Shown piece by piece: positions 24,352 to 32,046 of a stretch of 32,523 bases of DNA. The first letter of the stretch is position 1. Every line of letters starts with the position of its first letter. The notes under the pieces are model-generated. The model searched no databases. It worked only from the letters and a program-made list of their open reading frames with translations, and was not told the DNA's origin. Made by a program: the position numbers and the translations under genes. The DNA is from Alphaproteobacteria bacterium (lineage in GTDB: Bacteria > Pseudomonadota > Alphaproteobacteria > UBA2966): NCBI GenBank assembly GCA_018650465.1, contig JABIFY010000121.1:1-32523 (forward strand), given 5' to 3'.

Positions 24352-25695
24352 ATGGCGATGCCGGCTCATGCCAAATACGTCATTATCGGCGCGGGAATTC
24401 ACGGTCTCAGTACGGCCTGGAATCTTGCCGAAGGGTTGAAGGCCTCGGGCAAGGGAAGCGGCGAGGACATTCTGATCCTGGATAAGGGTGGAATTGCAGC
24501 TGGTGCCAGTGGCATTGCTTGCGGGGTGATTCGAAACAACTATTTTCAACCAGCGATGCGTGAACTGATGGCCCATTCGGTCGATGTCTGGGACAGCGAT
24601 CCGGAAGCATTTAGTTATCATCAAGTCGGCTATATGCAGATCAGCGCCGAATGCATGCGCGACGATGTTCGTTCCATTTACGAACAGCAACAAGCCATCG
24701 GATACGAATCGACTTTCATAGAGGGTGCAGGAGAAACTGACACCTACATGAAGAATGTCTTTTCCGATTGGCAGGCGACGGGTGTGACATCCGTCCTTCA
24801 TGAAAAGCGCGGTGGGTTCGCCAATAATACGGCGGCGATGTACGGTTTGGCGACCAAGGCGGAAAATCTTGGCGTTCGCATCATGTCGGGTGTCACGGTG
24901 ACAGGGCTTATATCCGATGACGGCTCCGATGCGATCAAGGCGGTGGAAACTGACCGGGGCACGATCGGATGCGATGAAGTTGTCGTCGCCCTTGGGCCTT
25001 GGGTCAAGAGCGTTTGGGATATGCTCGACCTGCCGAAGACGGTCGACATAAAAGGCGCCGACGGAGCCATGCATACTGACATACCAATGTGGCGCTACTG
25101 GGCCCTGGAAGAGGGGACGCTCGGCATTGATCCGAACATTCAAAAGACCAACGATGGCGGCATGCCGCCGGTCATTCATGTCGATTCCGACGCACCGCTT
25201 TTATCCGACGTCGATGGATCACTGATCACCGACGAACTGTGGGGTATCTATTACAAGCCGGACTTCAACTTCGGTGGCATCCAGGGCGGTGCCATGCCCT
25301 ATCCGGTCAAGAAAGATGCTGATGAGGTTGAAGTCGACCCGTATGGCGTCGAATCGCCGGAGTTCATCGTTGACGATAATTTCGCTCACATGTGGTGTTC
25401 CGCCCTGGCATTCTGTCAAAAGCGTTTCGAGGGCATGATCAAACATTACAAGGACGAGCCGTCCGGCGGCATCGGTTGCTTTACACCCGATTCCTTCCCG
25501 GTATTCGACCGTTTTAGGGAAAACGTCTACATCGTTGCCGACTCCAATCACGGCTACAAGATGATTGGCGTCGGAAAATTGGTGGCCGAGGAATTGCTGG
25601 GCCAGCCGAGCGCCCTTCTGAAACCATTCTCATTCGGCCGCTACGCCCGGGGTGAACTTCACCCAGTCAGCAACAGCCCCTTCCCGTGGAGCTAG
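24352..25695 (+). CDS. DadA/DAO-family FAD-dependent amine oxidoreductase
   Basis: This 447-residue flavoenzyme of the D-amino-acid oxidase / SoxB superfamily probably oxidises a secondary or N-methyl amine. The FAD motif VIIGAGIHGLSTAWNLAE spans about 10-27, GGIAAGASGIACGVIRNNYF follows, and the C-terminal FAD segment is DSNHGYKMIGVGKLVAEEL. It lacks the soxB-style RHDAVAWG FMN-linking site. AAGGGAG lies 8 bases before the ATG. It leads the operon with the ligase and mgs-type genes, 128 bases before the ligase. It could be a one-subunit dehydrogenase for the glutamylated or N-alkylated product of this operon, or a glycine-betaine-type demethylase. The substrate cannot be read from sequence. 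Confidence 0.82.
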   Translation: MAMPAHAKYVIIGAGIHGLSTAWNLAEGLKASGKGSGEDILILDKGGIAAGASGIACGVIRNNYFQPAMRELMAHSVDVWDSDPEAFSYHQVGYMQISAECMRDDVRSIYEQQQAIGYESTFIEGAGETDTYMKNVFSDWQATGVTSVLHEKRGGFANNTAAMYGLATKAENLGVRIMSGVTVTGLISDDGSDAIKAVETDRGTIGCDEVVVALGPWVKSVWDMLDLPKTVDIKGADGAMHTDIPMWRYWALEEGTLGIDPNIQKTNDGGMPPVIHVDSDAPLLSDVDGSLITDELWGIYYKPDFNFGGIQGGAMPYPVKKDADEVEVDPYGVESPEFIVDDNFAHMWCSALAFCQKRFEGMIKHYKDEPSGGIGCFTPDSFPVFDRFRENVYIVADSNHGYKMIGVGKLVAEELLGQPSALLKPFSFGRYARGELHPVSNSPFPWS

Positions 25696-25823
25696 GCGGA
25701 GCAGGATTAATTGAAACTTTGACAAAGAGGGCACGTAAGAAAAACCAACTCACGGCATTCGAAAGCAAATTTATTATAACGACCGTGATACGAAGCCCAA
25801 TTTTTATACAGGGAGACAAATAA

Positions 25824-27296
25824 ATGACTGATCTTGAACAACATGTAGAAGCCCCGGGACGTGCCGAACTGGTGAAGCAGGTCCGTGCTAAAATCGACGA
25901 ACTTGGCATCACCTACGTATATTTCCAGTTTATTTCCGTAACCGGCCGCATTGTCGGTAAAGGCATTCCCGCCGATCATTGGGAAACCGTCGCCCAAAAG
26001 GGGTTTCAACTGGTTTACGGTTCGACCGCCAACCTTTTTGTTGACCGCCATGGGGATTATATCGGCTATGGGCCAGAGGCATCGGAACTGGTCGGTATCC
26101 CCGACCCGGAAACCTTCGTTCAGTTGCCATGGGACAAGCGAATCGCACGTGTTTACTGCACATGCTTCCGCAATCGTGAAGAGGCCGTGAATCCGGGTGG
26201 GCATCTGACATCAGATTGTCGTGGCAACCTGCGCATTCACCACAAAGAGTTCGAAAAAGATCACGGCATGCACATGCGCCTGGGTACCGAACCCGAAATG
26301 ATGTGGTTGAAAAAAGGCGAAGACGGGATGCCCGACGGCGGGTTCTCGAAGCCCAACTGTTACCATATCGATCAGTTTGAAAGCCTGCGCCCGGCCTTCA
26401 TGAAAGTAATTGAGTATTCTGCCGCGATGGGTCTGGATATGATTCAGGGCGATCACGAGGATGCCCCCGGTCAGCTTGAACTGAACTGGATGTACGATGA
26501 TTGTCTGCGCAACGCAGATCGCCTGACGACTTACCGTCAGATTTGCGCCCAGGTCGCACGCGAAATGAACCTCATTGCCTGCTTTATGACAAAGCCTTTC
26601 ATGGGGGTTTCTGCGTCGGGCTGTCATCACAATATGTCCCTTTGGACGGGTGGTGAAGATCACTTGGTCAACACGGCCCATGTCGATTCTCTTCCCGGCA
26701 TGGACGGAAACTACAGTTATCGCAAAGGCGGCGAAAACCATTTCATGCCTGATCCGTCAATCGATGCCAGGAAGCCGGGCCCTATCGGCCTGCAATCCAT
26801 TGGCGGCGTCATCAAGCATCTGGGTGCATTGACTTCGATCGGATCATCGACAGTTAACTCTTACCGACGGTTATGGGATACGGGCTTCTGGGCACCGGTC
26901 TTTGCCGATTGGGGCTATCAGAACAGAACGTGCGCACTGCGTATTTCTGCTCCCGGTCGCTTCGAATATCGCTCGGTCGATTCAATGGTCAATCCGTACC
27001 TGATGTCTTCGGCCCTGCTGAAGGCGTTCGATGACGGCATCAGGAACGATCTTGATCCGGGTGAGGCGGAAGAGCGCAACATTTACGATGCCATCGACGC
27101 CGGTAAGCAAGTCAAAAAGCTTCCGATGTCTCTTGGTGAAGCGCTGGTTGAACTCGAAGCCGACGATGTCGTCAAATCGGCAATGCCCGATGAAATGTAC
27201 AGGGTCTTCGAACATTACAAACGTGACGAGTGGGAGAAGTTCAATCACACCGTTACGGATTGGGACATGGAAACATATTGGGACTGCCTGCCTTAA
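25824..27296 (+). CDS. glutamine synthetase-family ligase (probable gamma-glutamylmethylamide synthetase)
   Basis: This 490-residue ATP-dependent ligase joins glutamate to ammonia or an amine. The glutamine-synthetase catalytic set is present: Glu156/Glu158 in GTEPEMMW, DHEDAPGQLELNW (210-222), His268/His269 in SASGCHHN, Arg in NSYRRLW, NRTCALRI, and Glu381/Arg383 in FEYRSVDSMVNPYL. It is longer than the roughly 435-residue GlnT/GmaS proteins I know, and its N-terminal domain (VYFQFISVTGRIVGKGIP) is of a different type, so the amine may not be methylamine. The following mgsABC-type genes support gamma-glutamylmethylamide synthetase (GmaS) by context. GGGAGA lies 8 bases before the ATG. Confidence 0.8.
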   Translation: MTDLEQHVEAPGRAELVKQVRAKIDELGITYVYFQFISVTGRIVGKGIPADHWETVAQKGFQLVYGSTANLFVDRHGDYIGYGPEASELVGIPDPETFVQLPWDKRIARVYCTCFRNREEAVNPGGHLTSDCRGNLRIHHKEFEKDHGMHMRLGTEPEMMWLKKGEDGMPDGGFSKPNCYHIDQFESLRPAFMKVIEYSAAMGLDMIQGDHEDAPGQLELNWMYDDCLRNADRLTTYRQICAQVAREMNLIACFMTKPFMGVSASGCHHNMSLWTGGEDHLVNTAHVDSLPGMDGNYSYRKGGENHFMPDPSIDARKPGPIGLQSIGGVIKHLGALTSIGSSTVNSYRRLWDTGFWAPVFADWGYQNRTCALRISAPGRFEYRSVDSMVNPYLMSSALLKAFDDGIRNDLDPGEAEERNIYDAIDAGKQVKKLPMSLGEALVELEADDVVKSAMPDEMYRVFEHYKRDEWEKFNHTVTDWDMETYWDCLP

Positions 27297-27348
27297 GTTT
27301 TTTAAGGGTGAACAGACAATTTTTTTTGAAAGAGGAGAGTTCTAACAA

Positions 27349-28284
27349 ATGTGTGGAATTGCAGGAATCATTCACCGCAAAAAAGGCGGAGATGTGGGCA
27401 CGGAAATGACTTCCATGCTCAGGGCCCTGAAGCATCGTGGTCCGGATTCAACCGGCTTTGCCTTGTACGGCGAGCCGGCTGAGGGTGAATATGTGATGCG
27501 TTATAAAATCGCTGAACAGGAAGAACTGTCATCGGGTTTTCATATTCATAAGGAACTTGAAGAGCGCAAAGCCCTCGTTGACGAAAGGCTGCGTGGCCTG
27601 GGCGTGGAAATTCTTTCCGAAGAAGCCGTGACGGAATATGCCTACCGCTGCCGTATCAAGTTCGATGGTGACATGCGCAAGATGGCGGATTTCATTGAAG
27701 ACGTTGACGGCGTTGAAATCCTTTCCATCGGCGAAGGCCTGGAACTGGTCAAGGACCTAGGCGATGCAGATGTCGTCTCCGACCAGTACAGCCTGAATGG
27801 TTTTGCCGGTACCCATGGTCTTGGCCATACCCGTATGGCGACGGAATCAGATGTCGATATCCGCTCGGCTCACCCGTACTGGGCTTATCCGTTCAAGGAT
27901 GTTTCCGTGGTTCACAATGGTCAGCTGACCAACTACTGGAATTTCCGCCGCCAGCTGGAACATCGTGGCCATCGTTTCGTGTCCAATTGTGACTCCGAAC
28001 TGATTGCCGTTTACCTGGCGGACAAGATGGACCAGGGCAAGGACCTGGAAGAGTCCATGACCGACTCACTGTCAGAACTGGACGGCGCGTTCACCTATCT
28101 CGTCGCCACGACTGACAAGCTGGGCATGGCGAAAGACACAATGGCTGCCAAACCAATGGTCATTTACGAATCGGACGACATGGTAGTGCTGGCTTCCGAA
28201 GAAGTCGCCATCCGCAGCATTTTCCCGCACGAGGTCGATACATTTGATCCATATGAAGGAGAGGTTCGGGTATGGGAACGCTAA
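27349..28284 (+). CDS. mgsA: class II glutamine amidotransferase subunit (MgsA/GlxB type)
   Basis: This 311-residue subunit corresponds to the amidotransferase domain of glutamate synthase and would release the amine from a gamma-glutamyl amide. The nucleophile is Cys2 in MCGIAGI. Other class II residues are in RGPDSTGFALYG, GHTRMATES, VHNGQLTNYWNF and NCDSELIAVYL. An inserted region (about 60-145) is normal for MgsA/GlxB. In the N-methylglutamate pathway it forms N-methylglutamate synthase with MgsB and MgsC. GAGGAG precedes the ATG, and the 3' end overlaps mgsB by 13 bases. Confidence 0.88.
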   Translation: MCGIAGIIHRKKGGDVGTEMTSMLRALKHRGPDSTGFALYGEPAEGEYVMRYKIAEQEELSSGFHIHKELEERKALVDERLRGLGVEILSEEAVTEYAYRCRIKFDGDMRKMADFIEDVDGVEILSIGEGLELVKDLGDADVVSDQYSLNGFAGTHGLGHTRMATESDVDIRSAHPYWAYPFKDVSVVHNGQLTNYWNFRRQLEHRGHRFVSNCDSELIAVYLADKMDQGKDLEESMTDSLSELDGAFTYLVATTDKLGMAKDTMAAKPMVIYESDDMVVLASEEVAIRSIFPHEVDTFDPYEGEVRVWER

Positions 28285-29123
28285 ACGACGAACAACATAA
28301 AAGTTACGACATGGGCATGCACACCGAGCAACTCTCTGGCCGGACGATGCAAAAATTCTTCTCGCTTGATGAAGACGGCGGACGGTTTACCCAACCGTAT
28401 ACTCACGATGTTGACTTCGATAAAAAGGCCGATCTTGACATCAAGGATATGGAAGCTTCGGAAGTAAACACCAAGATACGCGAGCTGATGGCTGAAGGTT
28501 ATGGTCATATCGTGATCAAAAACCCGCTGGCTAAACACTCCATTTGTGTTGGCATCCTCAATCGTTTGAAGGTCGATATTGAAGGCAGCCTGGGCTACTT
28601 CGGTTGCGGTTTGATCGATGGACCCAACGTTCGCATTACCGGTCGTGTTGGCTGGTCGTGTGCTGAAAACATGATGTCCGGTACCGTTGTTATCGAAAAG
28701 AATGCCGGCTCCACTTTTGGTGCCGCCATTCGTGGCGGAGACCTGGTCTGCAAGGGTGATGTTGGTTCGCGTACCGGCATCGACCAAAAGGGCGGCAATA
28801 TCATTGTTGGCGGTTCAACCGGCGCGTTTTCCGGCTTCATGATGCAGCGTGGCCGCATGGTTATTTTGGGTAATGCTGGCATCAACCTGGGCGATTCAAT
28901 GTACGACGGCACTATTTATGTTGGTGGCGATGTCGAATCTTATGGCGTTGACGCCGTGCCCGGTGAAATGACCGACATGGACGCCAAATGGCTGGAAGAT
29001 AAGTTGAACCTTTACGGCATGAAAGCGCCGAACGGAATTTCCAAAATGAAGAAGATCGTCGCCGGTAAACAGCTTTGGAACTACGACAATCTTGAGCCAA
29101 CCGAAAAGAAGATCATTCTTTAG
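28272..29123 (+). CDS. mgsB: GXGXG-domain subunit (MgsB/GlxC type)
   Basis: This 283-residue subunit is equivalent to the C-terminal beta-helix domain of glutamate synthase. The repeating glycine pattern shows in CGLIDGPNVRITGRVGWSC, GAAIRGGDLVCKGDVGSRTG, GGNIIVGGSTGAF, MVILGNAGINLGDSMYDG and TIYVGGDVESYG (about 110-220). The domain has a structural role, linking ammonia or amine transfer between the amidotransferase and FMN subunits. Before it lies an acidic N-terminal stretch of about 70 residues. AAGGAG is 10 bases before the ATG at 28272; later in-frame ATGs could give a shorter form. Confidence 0.85.
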   Translation: MGTLNDEQHKSYDMGMHTEQLSGRTMQKFFSLDEDGGRFTQPYTHDVDFDKKADLDIKDMEASEVNTKIRELMAEGYGHIVIKNPLAKHSICVGILNRLKVDIEGSLGYFGCGLIDGPNVRITGRVGWSCAENMMSGTVVIEKNAGSTFGAAIRGGDLVCKGDVGSRTGIDQKGGNIIVGGSTGAFSGFMMQRGRMVILGNAGINLGDSMYDGTIYVGGDVESYGVDAVPGEMTDMDAKWLEDKLNLYGMKAPNGISKMKKIVAGKQLWNYDNLEPTEKKIIL

Positions 29124-29140
29124 GATAATGAGGAAACATC

Positions 29141-30478
29141 ATGTCTAAACCACGTAACAAGTCGATTCTCGGAAAAAGTTTCATCTTTAAGCCTGAAGTC
29201 ATCGACGATATTCACATCAAGTCTGAACTGGGGCGTTACCGCATGCGCGGCATGTCCCTGTTCAAAAAAATACCGTCCTGGGATGATCTGACATTTATGC
29301 CCGGCACCCTGACACGCTTTGTTATTGAGGGTTATCGGGAAAAATGCGAAACCAAGACCGTCATTGGCCCGCGCGCCAAACGGCCCCTGGTTCTGGATAT
29401 TCCGATCTACATCACTGGTATGAGCTTCGGCGCTTTGTCTTTCGAAGCAAAGACAGCCCTGGCCCGTGGTGCAACCATGGCCGGAACAGCAACGTGTTCC
29501 GGTGAAGGTGGTATGATTCCCGATGAACGCCGCTATTCTGAAAAGTGGTTCTATCAATGCATTCAATCCCGTTACGGCTTTAATCCCCATCACCTTCAGC
29601 TTGCTGACGGTTGTGAGTTCTTCATCGGGCAGGGTTGTAAAGTTGGCCTTGGCGGTCACTTGATGGGCCAAAAAGTCACCGATCAGGTCGCCGAAATGCG
29701 CTCGCTTCCTGCCGGTATCGATCAGCGTTCTCCCGCCCGTCACCCAGACTGGTTGGGACCGGATGATCTGGCTTTGAAGATCAACGAAATCCGCGAAGCA
29801 ACTGATGGTCAAATTCCGATCCAGCTGAAACTGGGTGCGGCGCGTGTCTATGATGATGTCCGCATGGCCATCAAGACCAACCCGGACAGTATCTATATCG
29901 ATGGTATGGAAGGCTCTACGGGCGCTGGACCTCACCTGGCGACGGAAGAAACCGGTATTCCCGGGATCGCCGCCATCAGGCAGGCCCGCAAGGCGTTGGA
30001 TGATCTGGGTATGTCCGGCAAGATTTCGCTGGTCTACGCAGGCGGTATCCGCAACGGCGGCGACGTCGCAAAGGCGATTGCCTTGGGCGCTGATGCCATC
30101 GCCATCGGTCACTCATCTATGATGGCGCTGAATTGCAATAAGGACATCGAAGAGGCCGATTACGAGGCGGAAATGGGTGTCGAAGCTGGTGAATGCTACC
30201 ATTGTCATACGGGCCGTTGCCCGGTCGGCGTGGCGACGCAAGACCCCGAGTTGCGCAAGCGTCTGAACCCGGATGAAGCGGCAGAAAGGGTCTACAACTT
30301 CCTGCACTGCCTGACCATTGAAGCGCAAATGATGGCCCGCGCCTGCGGTAAAACCAACATTCATTCGCTTGAGCCGGAAGATTTGGCGGCGCTCACCATG
30401 GAAGCCTCCGCGCTTGCTCAGGTTCCGCTAGCCGGTTCGCAGCACACGGTCGGCCGTCCCGACATGACCCGTTATTAG
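29141..30478 (+). CDS. mgsC: FMN-binding glutamate synthase-like subunit (MgsC/GlxD type)
   Basis: This 445-residue subunit is equivalent to the FMN and iron-sulfur part of glutamate synthase. It has a TIM barrel with ITGMSFGALSFEAKTALA (about 91-108), GSTGAGPHL (258-266), and the phosphate-binding YAGGIRNGGDVAKAIALGADA (split across two strands). The 3Fe-4S cysteines are Cys352, Cys355 and Cys360 in ECYHCHTGRCPVG. It would build N-methylglutamate or a related N-alkyl amino acid from a 2-oxo acid and the amine passed from MgsA. It lies 17 bases after mgsB and 12 before the unknown 129-residue protein gene. Confidence 0.9.
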   Translation: MSKPRNKSILGKSFIFKPEVIDDIHIKSELGRYRMRGMSLFKKIPSWDDLTFMPGTLTRFVIEGYREKCETKTVIGPRAKRPLVLDIPIYITGMSFGALSFEAKTALARGATMAGTATCSGEGGMIPDERRYSEKWFYQCIQSRYGFNPHHLQLADGCEFFIGQGCKVGLGGHLMGQKVTDQVAEMRSLPAGIDQRSPARHPDWLGPDDLALKINEIREATDGQIPIQLKLGAARVYDDVRMAIKTNPDSIYIDGMEGSTGAGPHLATEETGIPGIAAIRQARKALDDLGMSGKISLVYAGGIRNGGDVAKAIALGADAIAIGHSSMMALNCNKDIEEADYEAEMGVEAGECYHCHTGRCPVGVATQDPELRKRLNPDEAAERVYNFLHCLTIEAQMMARACGKTNIHSLEPEDLAALTMEASALAQVPLAGSQHTVGRPDMTRY

Positions 30479-30490
30479 GAGGAAAAGAGA

Positions 30491-30880
30491 ATGAGCGATA
30501 AAATTGATATCGACCACTTTCTAACGACCGATGGTCTTGATTCCGAGCGAGAGCAGGAAATCGGCCAGCATATCGGTTACCGTTATGATGTGAACCTGGT
30601 GCCTGATTTGAACCGCCTGACGCCGTATCTGAAAGACTACATGGAAGTTATGGGGTGGTCGGACCTGAACTGGCTGGAAGACGTCCACCTCGGTTACGAG
30701 GAAGGCAAGGCTGCCGTGTTCGATCGTAACATCAACGGTTGGGTTCAGGTGCCCGACGACATCAAACTACCCGACAATCAGCAAGACAGGGACATGATCG
30801 CACGGGAATTACTGCTCAAATTCCAGATGTCCGATCGCCATCCCCTGGTTCAGTTGAAGGCGGCGTACAAGAAGTTCTAG
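30491..30880 (+). CDS. uncharacterised 129-residue acidic protein
   Basis: I do not recognise this gene. It encodes a soluble 129-residue protein with no signal peptide, no membrane helix and no Cys, rich in Asp, Glu and aromatic residues, including PYLKDYMEVMGWSDLNWLED. The N-terminal half is acidic and the tail basic (LKAAYKKF). AGGAGG lies 8 bases before the ATG, among the strongest ribosome sites in the window, so it is well translated. It is 12 bases after mgsC and directly before two terminators, so it is the last gene of the operon. A small accessory subunit or assembly factor for the MgsABC-like enzyme is a fair guess from position only. Confidence 0.8.
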   Translation: MSDKIDIDHFLTTDGLDSEREQEIGQHIGYRYDVNLVPDLNRLTPYLKDYMEVMGWSDLNWLEDVHLGYEEGKAAVFDRNINGWVQVPDDIKLPDNQQDRDMIARELLLKFQMSDRHPLVQLKAAYKKF

Positions 30881-30910
30881 CCTATCCTCCCTGATAAATA
30901 GGCGGACTAT

Positions 30911-30949
30911 GCCCGGTTTCACTTTCCCCCAGTGAAACCGGGCGTTTTT
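30911..30949 (+). terminator. intrinsic terminator of the ligase-mgs operon
   Basis: A perfect 13-bp stem, GCCCGGTTTCACT / AGTGAAACCGGGC, with a 7-base loop is followed by GTTTTT. It starts 30 bases after the stop of the 129-residue gene. Stem strength and T-tract are those of a standard Rho-independent terminator. Confidence 0.93.
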
Positions 30950-30954
30950 CTAGA

Positions 30955-31003
30955 TCAAACGGCATTAAAATGGAATCCCTTATATGCCGTTTGAGCGTTT
31001 TTT
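30955..31003 (+). terminator. second, tandem terminator-like hairpin
   Basis: A perfect 11-bp inverted repeat, TCAAACGGCAT (30955-30965) / ATGCCGTTTGA (30984-30994), with an 18-base loop is followed after three bases by six T residues (30998-31003). It lies right behind the first terminator and is likely a backup stop. Confidence 0.65.
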
Positions 31004-31011
31004 AAAGAATC

Positions 31012-31049
31012 GAGCAACTTATCCGCGTTTGATTTTACGCAGGTTGCTC
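31012..31049 (-). terminator. terminator-like hairpin after the 186-residue gene
   Basis: GAGCAAC (31012-31018) pairs with GTTGCTC (31043-31049), extended by a G-U and an A-T pair, and an inner GCGT/ACGC pair at 31025-31028 and 31037-31040 extends the fold. Read on the minus strand it starts at the stop codon and is followed by a T-rich stretch, so it could end the minus-strand transcript. Confidence 0.45.
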
Positions 31050-31609
31050 TAATCGCCTGCCGAGGTGTAGGCCGCACCCGCCCAGTCAGGAGAGAAGGAC
31101 AGAATTATAGAGCTTTCGGAGATATGTGGGTTGAACATGTGATTGTGCCAGAAAGTCGCTTGCCAAGCGGGAACATCCTTCTTCAACTCGGAAACGGTGC
31201 AGGGGATTGAGAAGGATTGGCCGAATTGGCTGAATTCCAGTCGACCGGCTCCTTCCTTCAATAGCGACGCCGCGATGCCAGAGCCTTCGGAAAACAAGGC
31301 CGTCATCTGATCGGAGAATTCATTGGGGTATTGATAATGAAGGGTACTCACCAGCTTGATGGCGTCGTCCACCCTTTTTTGCGGATCGTGGGTTCGTGTG
31401 ACGATATGACGAAATTCACTGGTCGAGGCTTTGGGGTCATTATGTACGATCAAAACGGTGATGTTTTCGATGATGGCGGTGCCGTCAACGCCTGTAAAAC
31501 TCGGCATCATGCCGGGCTGCGGCTTGCCGTTATGCTTGCGGACCGATAATTGCCGGATACGGCATTGCCAAGCAAAGAACTGCTCGCGGATCGTTTCTGT
31601 CATCTCCAT
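31049..31609 (-). CDS. uncharacterised 186-residue protein
   Basis: I do not recognise a named family. The protein is soluble, with no signal peptide or membrane helix. Its start is marked by REQFFAWQCRIRQLSVRK, and GKPQPGMMPSF follows. The middle holds mixed strands and helices, with PQKRVDDAIKLVSTLHYQYP and FSDQMTALFSEGSGIAASLL. It has one Cys and two HN/HM-containing segments near the end (FWHNHMFNPHISES). The ATG at 31609 has GGAG 5 bases upstream (a second ATG is two codons on). It is divergent from the ferredoxin gene with an 81-base gap. Codon use and a good ribosome site indicate a real gene. Confidence 0.75.
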   Translation of the reverse strand: MEMTETIREQFFAWQCRIRQLSVRKHNGKPQPGMMPSFTGVDGTAIIENITVLIVHNDPKASTSEFRHIVTRTHDPQKRVDDAIKLVSTLHYQYPNEFSDQMTALFSEGSGIAASLLKEGAGRLEFSQFGQSFSIPCTVSELKKDVPAWQATFWHNHMFNPHISESSIILSFSPDWAGAAYTSAGD

Positions 31610-31690
31610 TCGCTCCGGACTTAAAGTATTGAAAATTCATCATATATCGATGTCATTATAGGCTGTCCTTGAACAGAATGAAAAATCAAA

Positions 31691-32014
31691 ATGGCCAAAG
31701 AAAGCATTTTTAAAGTGACTATTCGTCCGTATGGGGCAAGCTACGATTGCCACCCTGGGGAAAGCCTGTTGGAGGCTTCGCGGAAAAGCGGACTTGTCCT
31801 CGCCAACAACTGCCGACAGGGAGAGTGCGGCACATGCAAGGTCAGAATCCGCAAGGGTCGTATCAAGCTGGCCCCGTTCATGTTGTCGGCGCTCAGCATG
31901 CCCGAAATCGATGCCGATTACACACTGGCTTGTCGATCATATCCGTTGACGGATGTTGAGATACTGGTGGAACTTCCCGGATACCCCGAGGCACGGCATT
32001 ATTCGCGCGAGTGA
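31691..32014 (+). CDS. 2Fe-2S ferredoxin, plant-type
   Basis: This 107-residue electron carrier has the plant-type Cx4Cx2C...C pattern at Cys41, Cys46, Cys49 and Cys81 in NNCRQGECGTCKVRI and TLACRSYP. The sequence resembles the ferredoxin domain at the end of oxygenase reductases but stands alone, without FAD or NAD domains. Upstream lies only a weak ribosome site. It is 32 bases before the HAD gene, likely the same transcript. It could take electrons from, or give them to, a nearby flavoenzyme or an oxygenase outside the window. Confidence 0.88.
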   Translation: MAKESIFKVTIRPYGASYDCHPGESLLEASRKSGLVLANNCRQGECGTCKVRIRKGRIKLAPFMLSALSMPEIDADYTLACRSYPLTDVEILVELPGYPEARHYSRE

Positions 32015-32046
32015 TTGTCCTAGCCTGATCGAGAGGAGATAGCGAC

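Noticed and set aside
24259-25179. 306-codon open frame on the minus strand
   Set aside because: It lies antisense to the FAD oxidoreductase, whose FAD motifs and ribosome site are clear. The antisense product is rich in His and Arg, with no recognisable domain.
25719-25740. TTGACA and a GGGCACG element before the ligase gene, as sigma-70 or sigma-54 promoter
   Set aside because: No -10 box lies at suitable distance from TTGACA, and the GGGCACG element lacks the GC of a sigma-54 -12 box. The ligase is more simply read through from the oxidoreductase gene.
29120-30112. 330-codon open frame on the minus strand
   Set aside because: It is antisense to mgsC, a plain glutamate-synthase-type gene. 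The length follows from the codon bias of the real gene.
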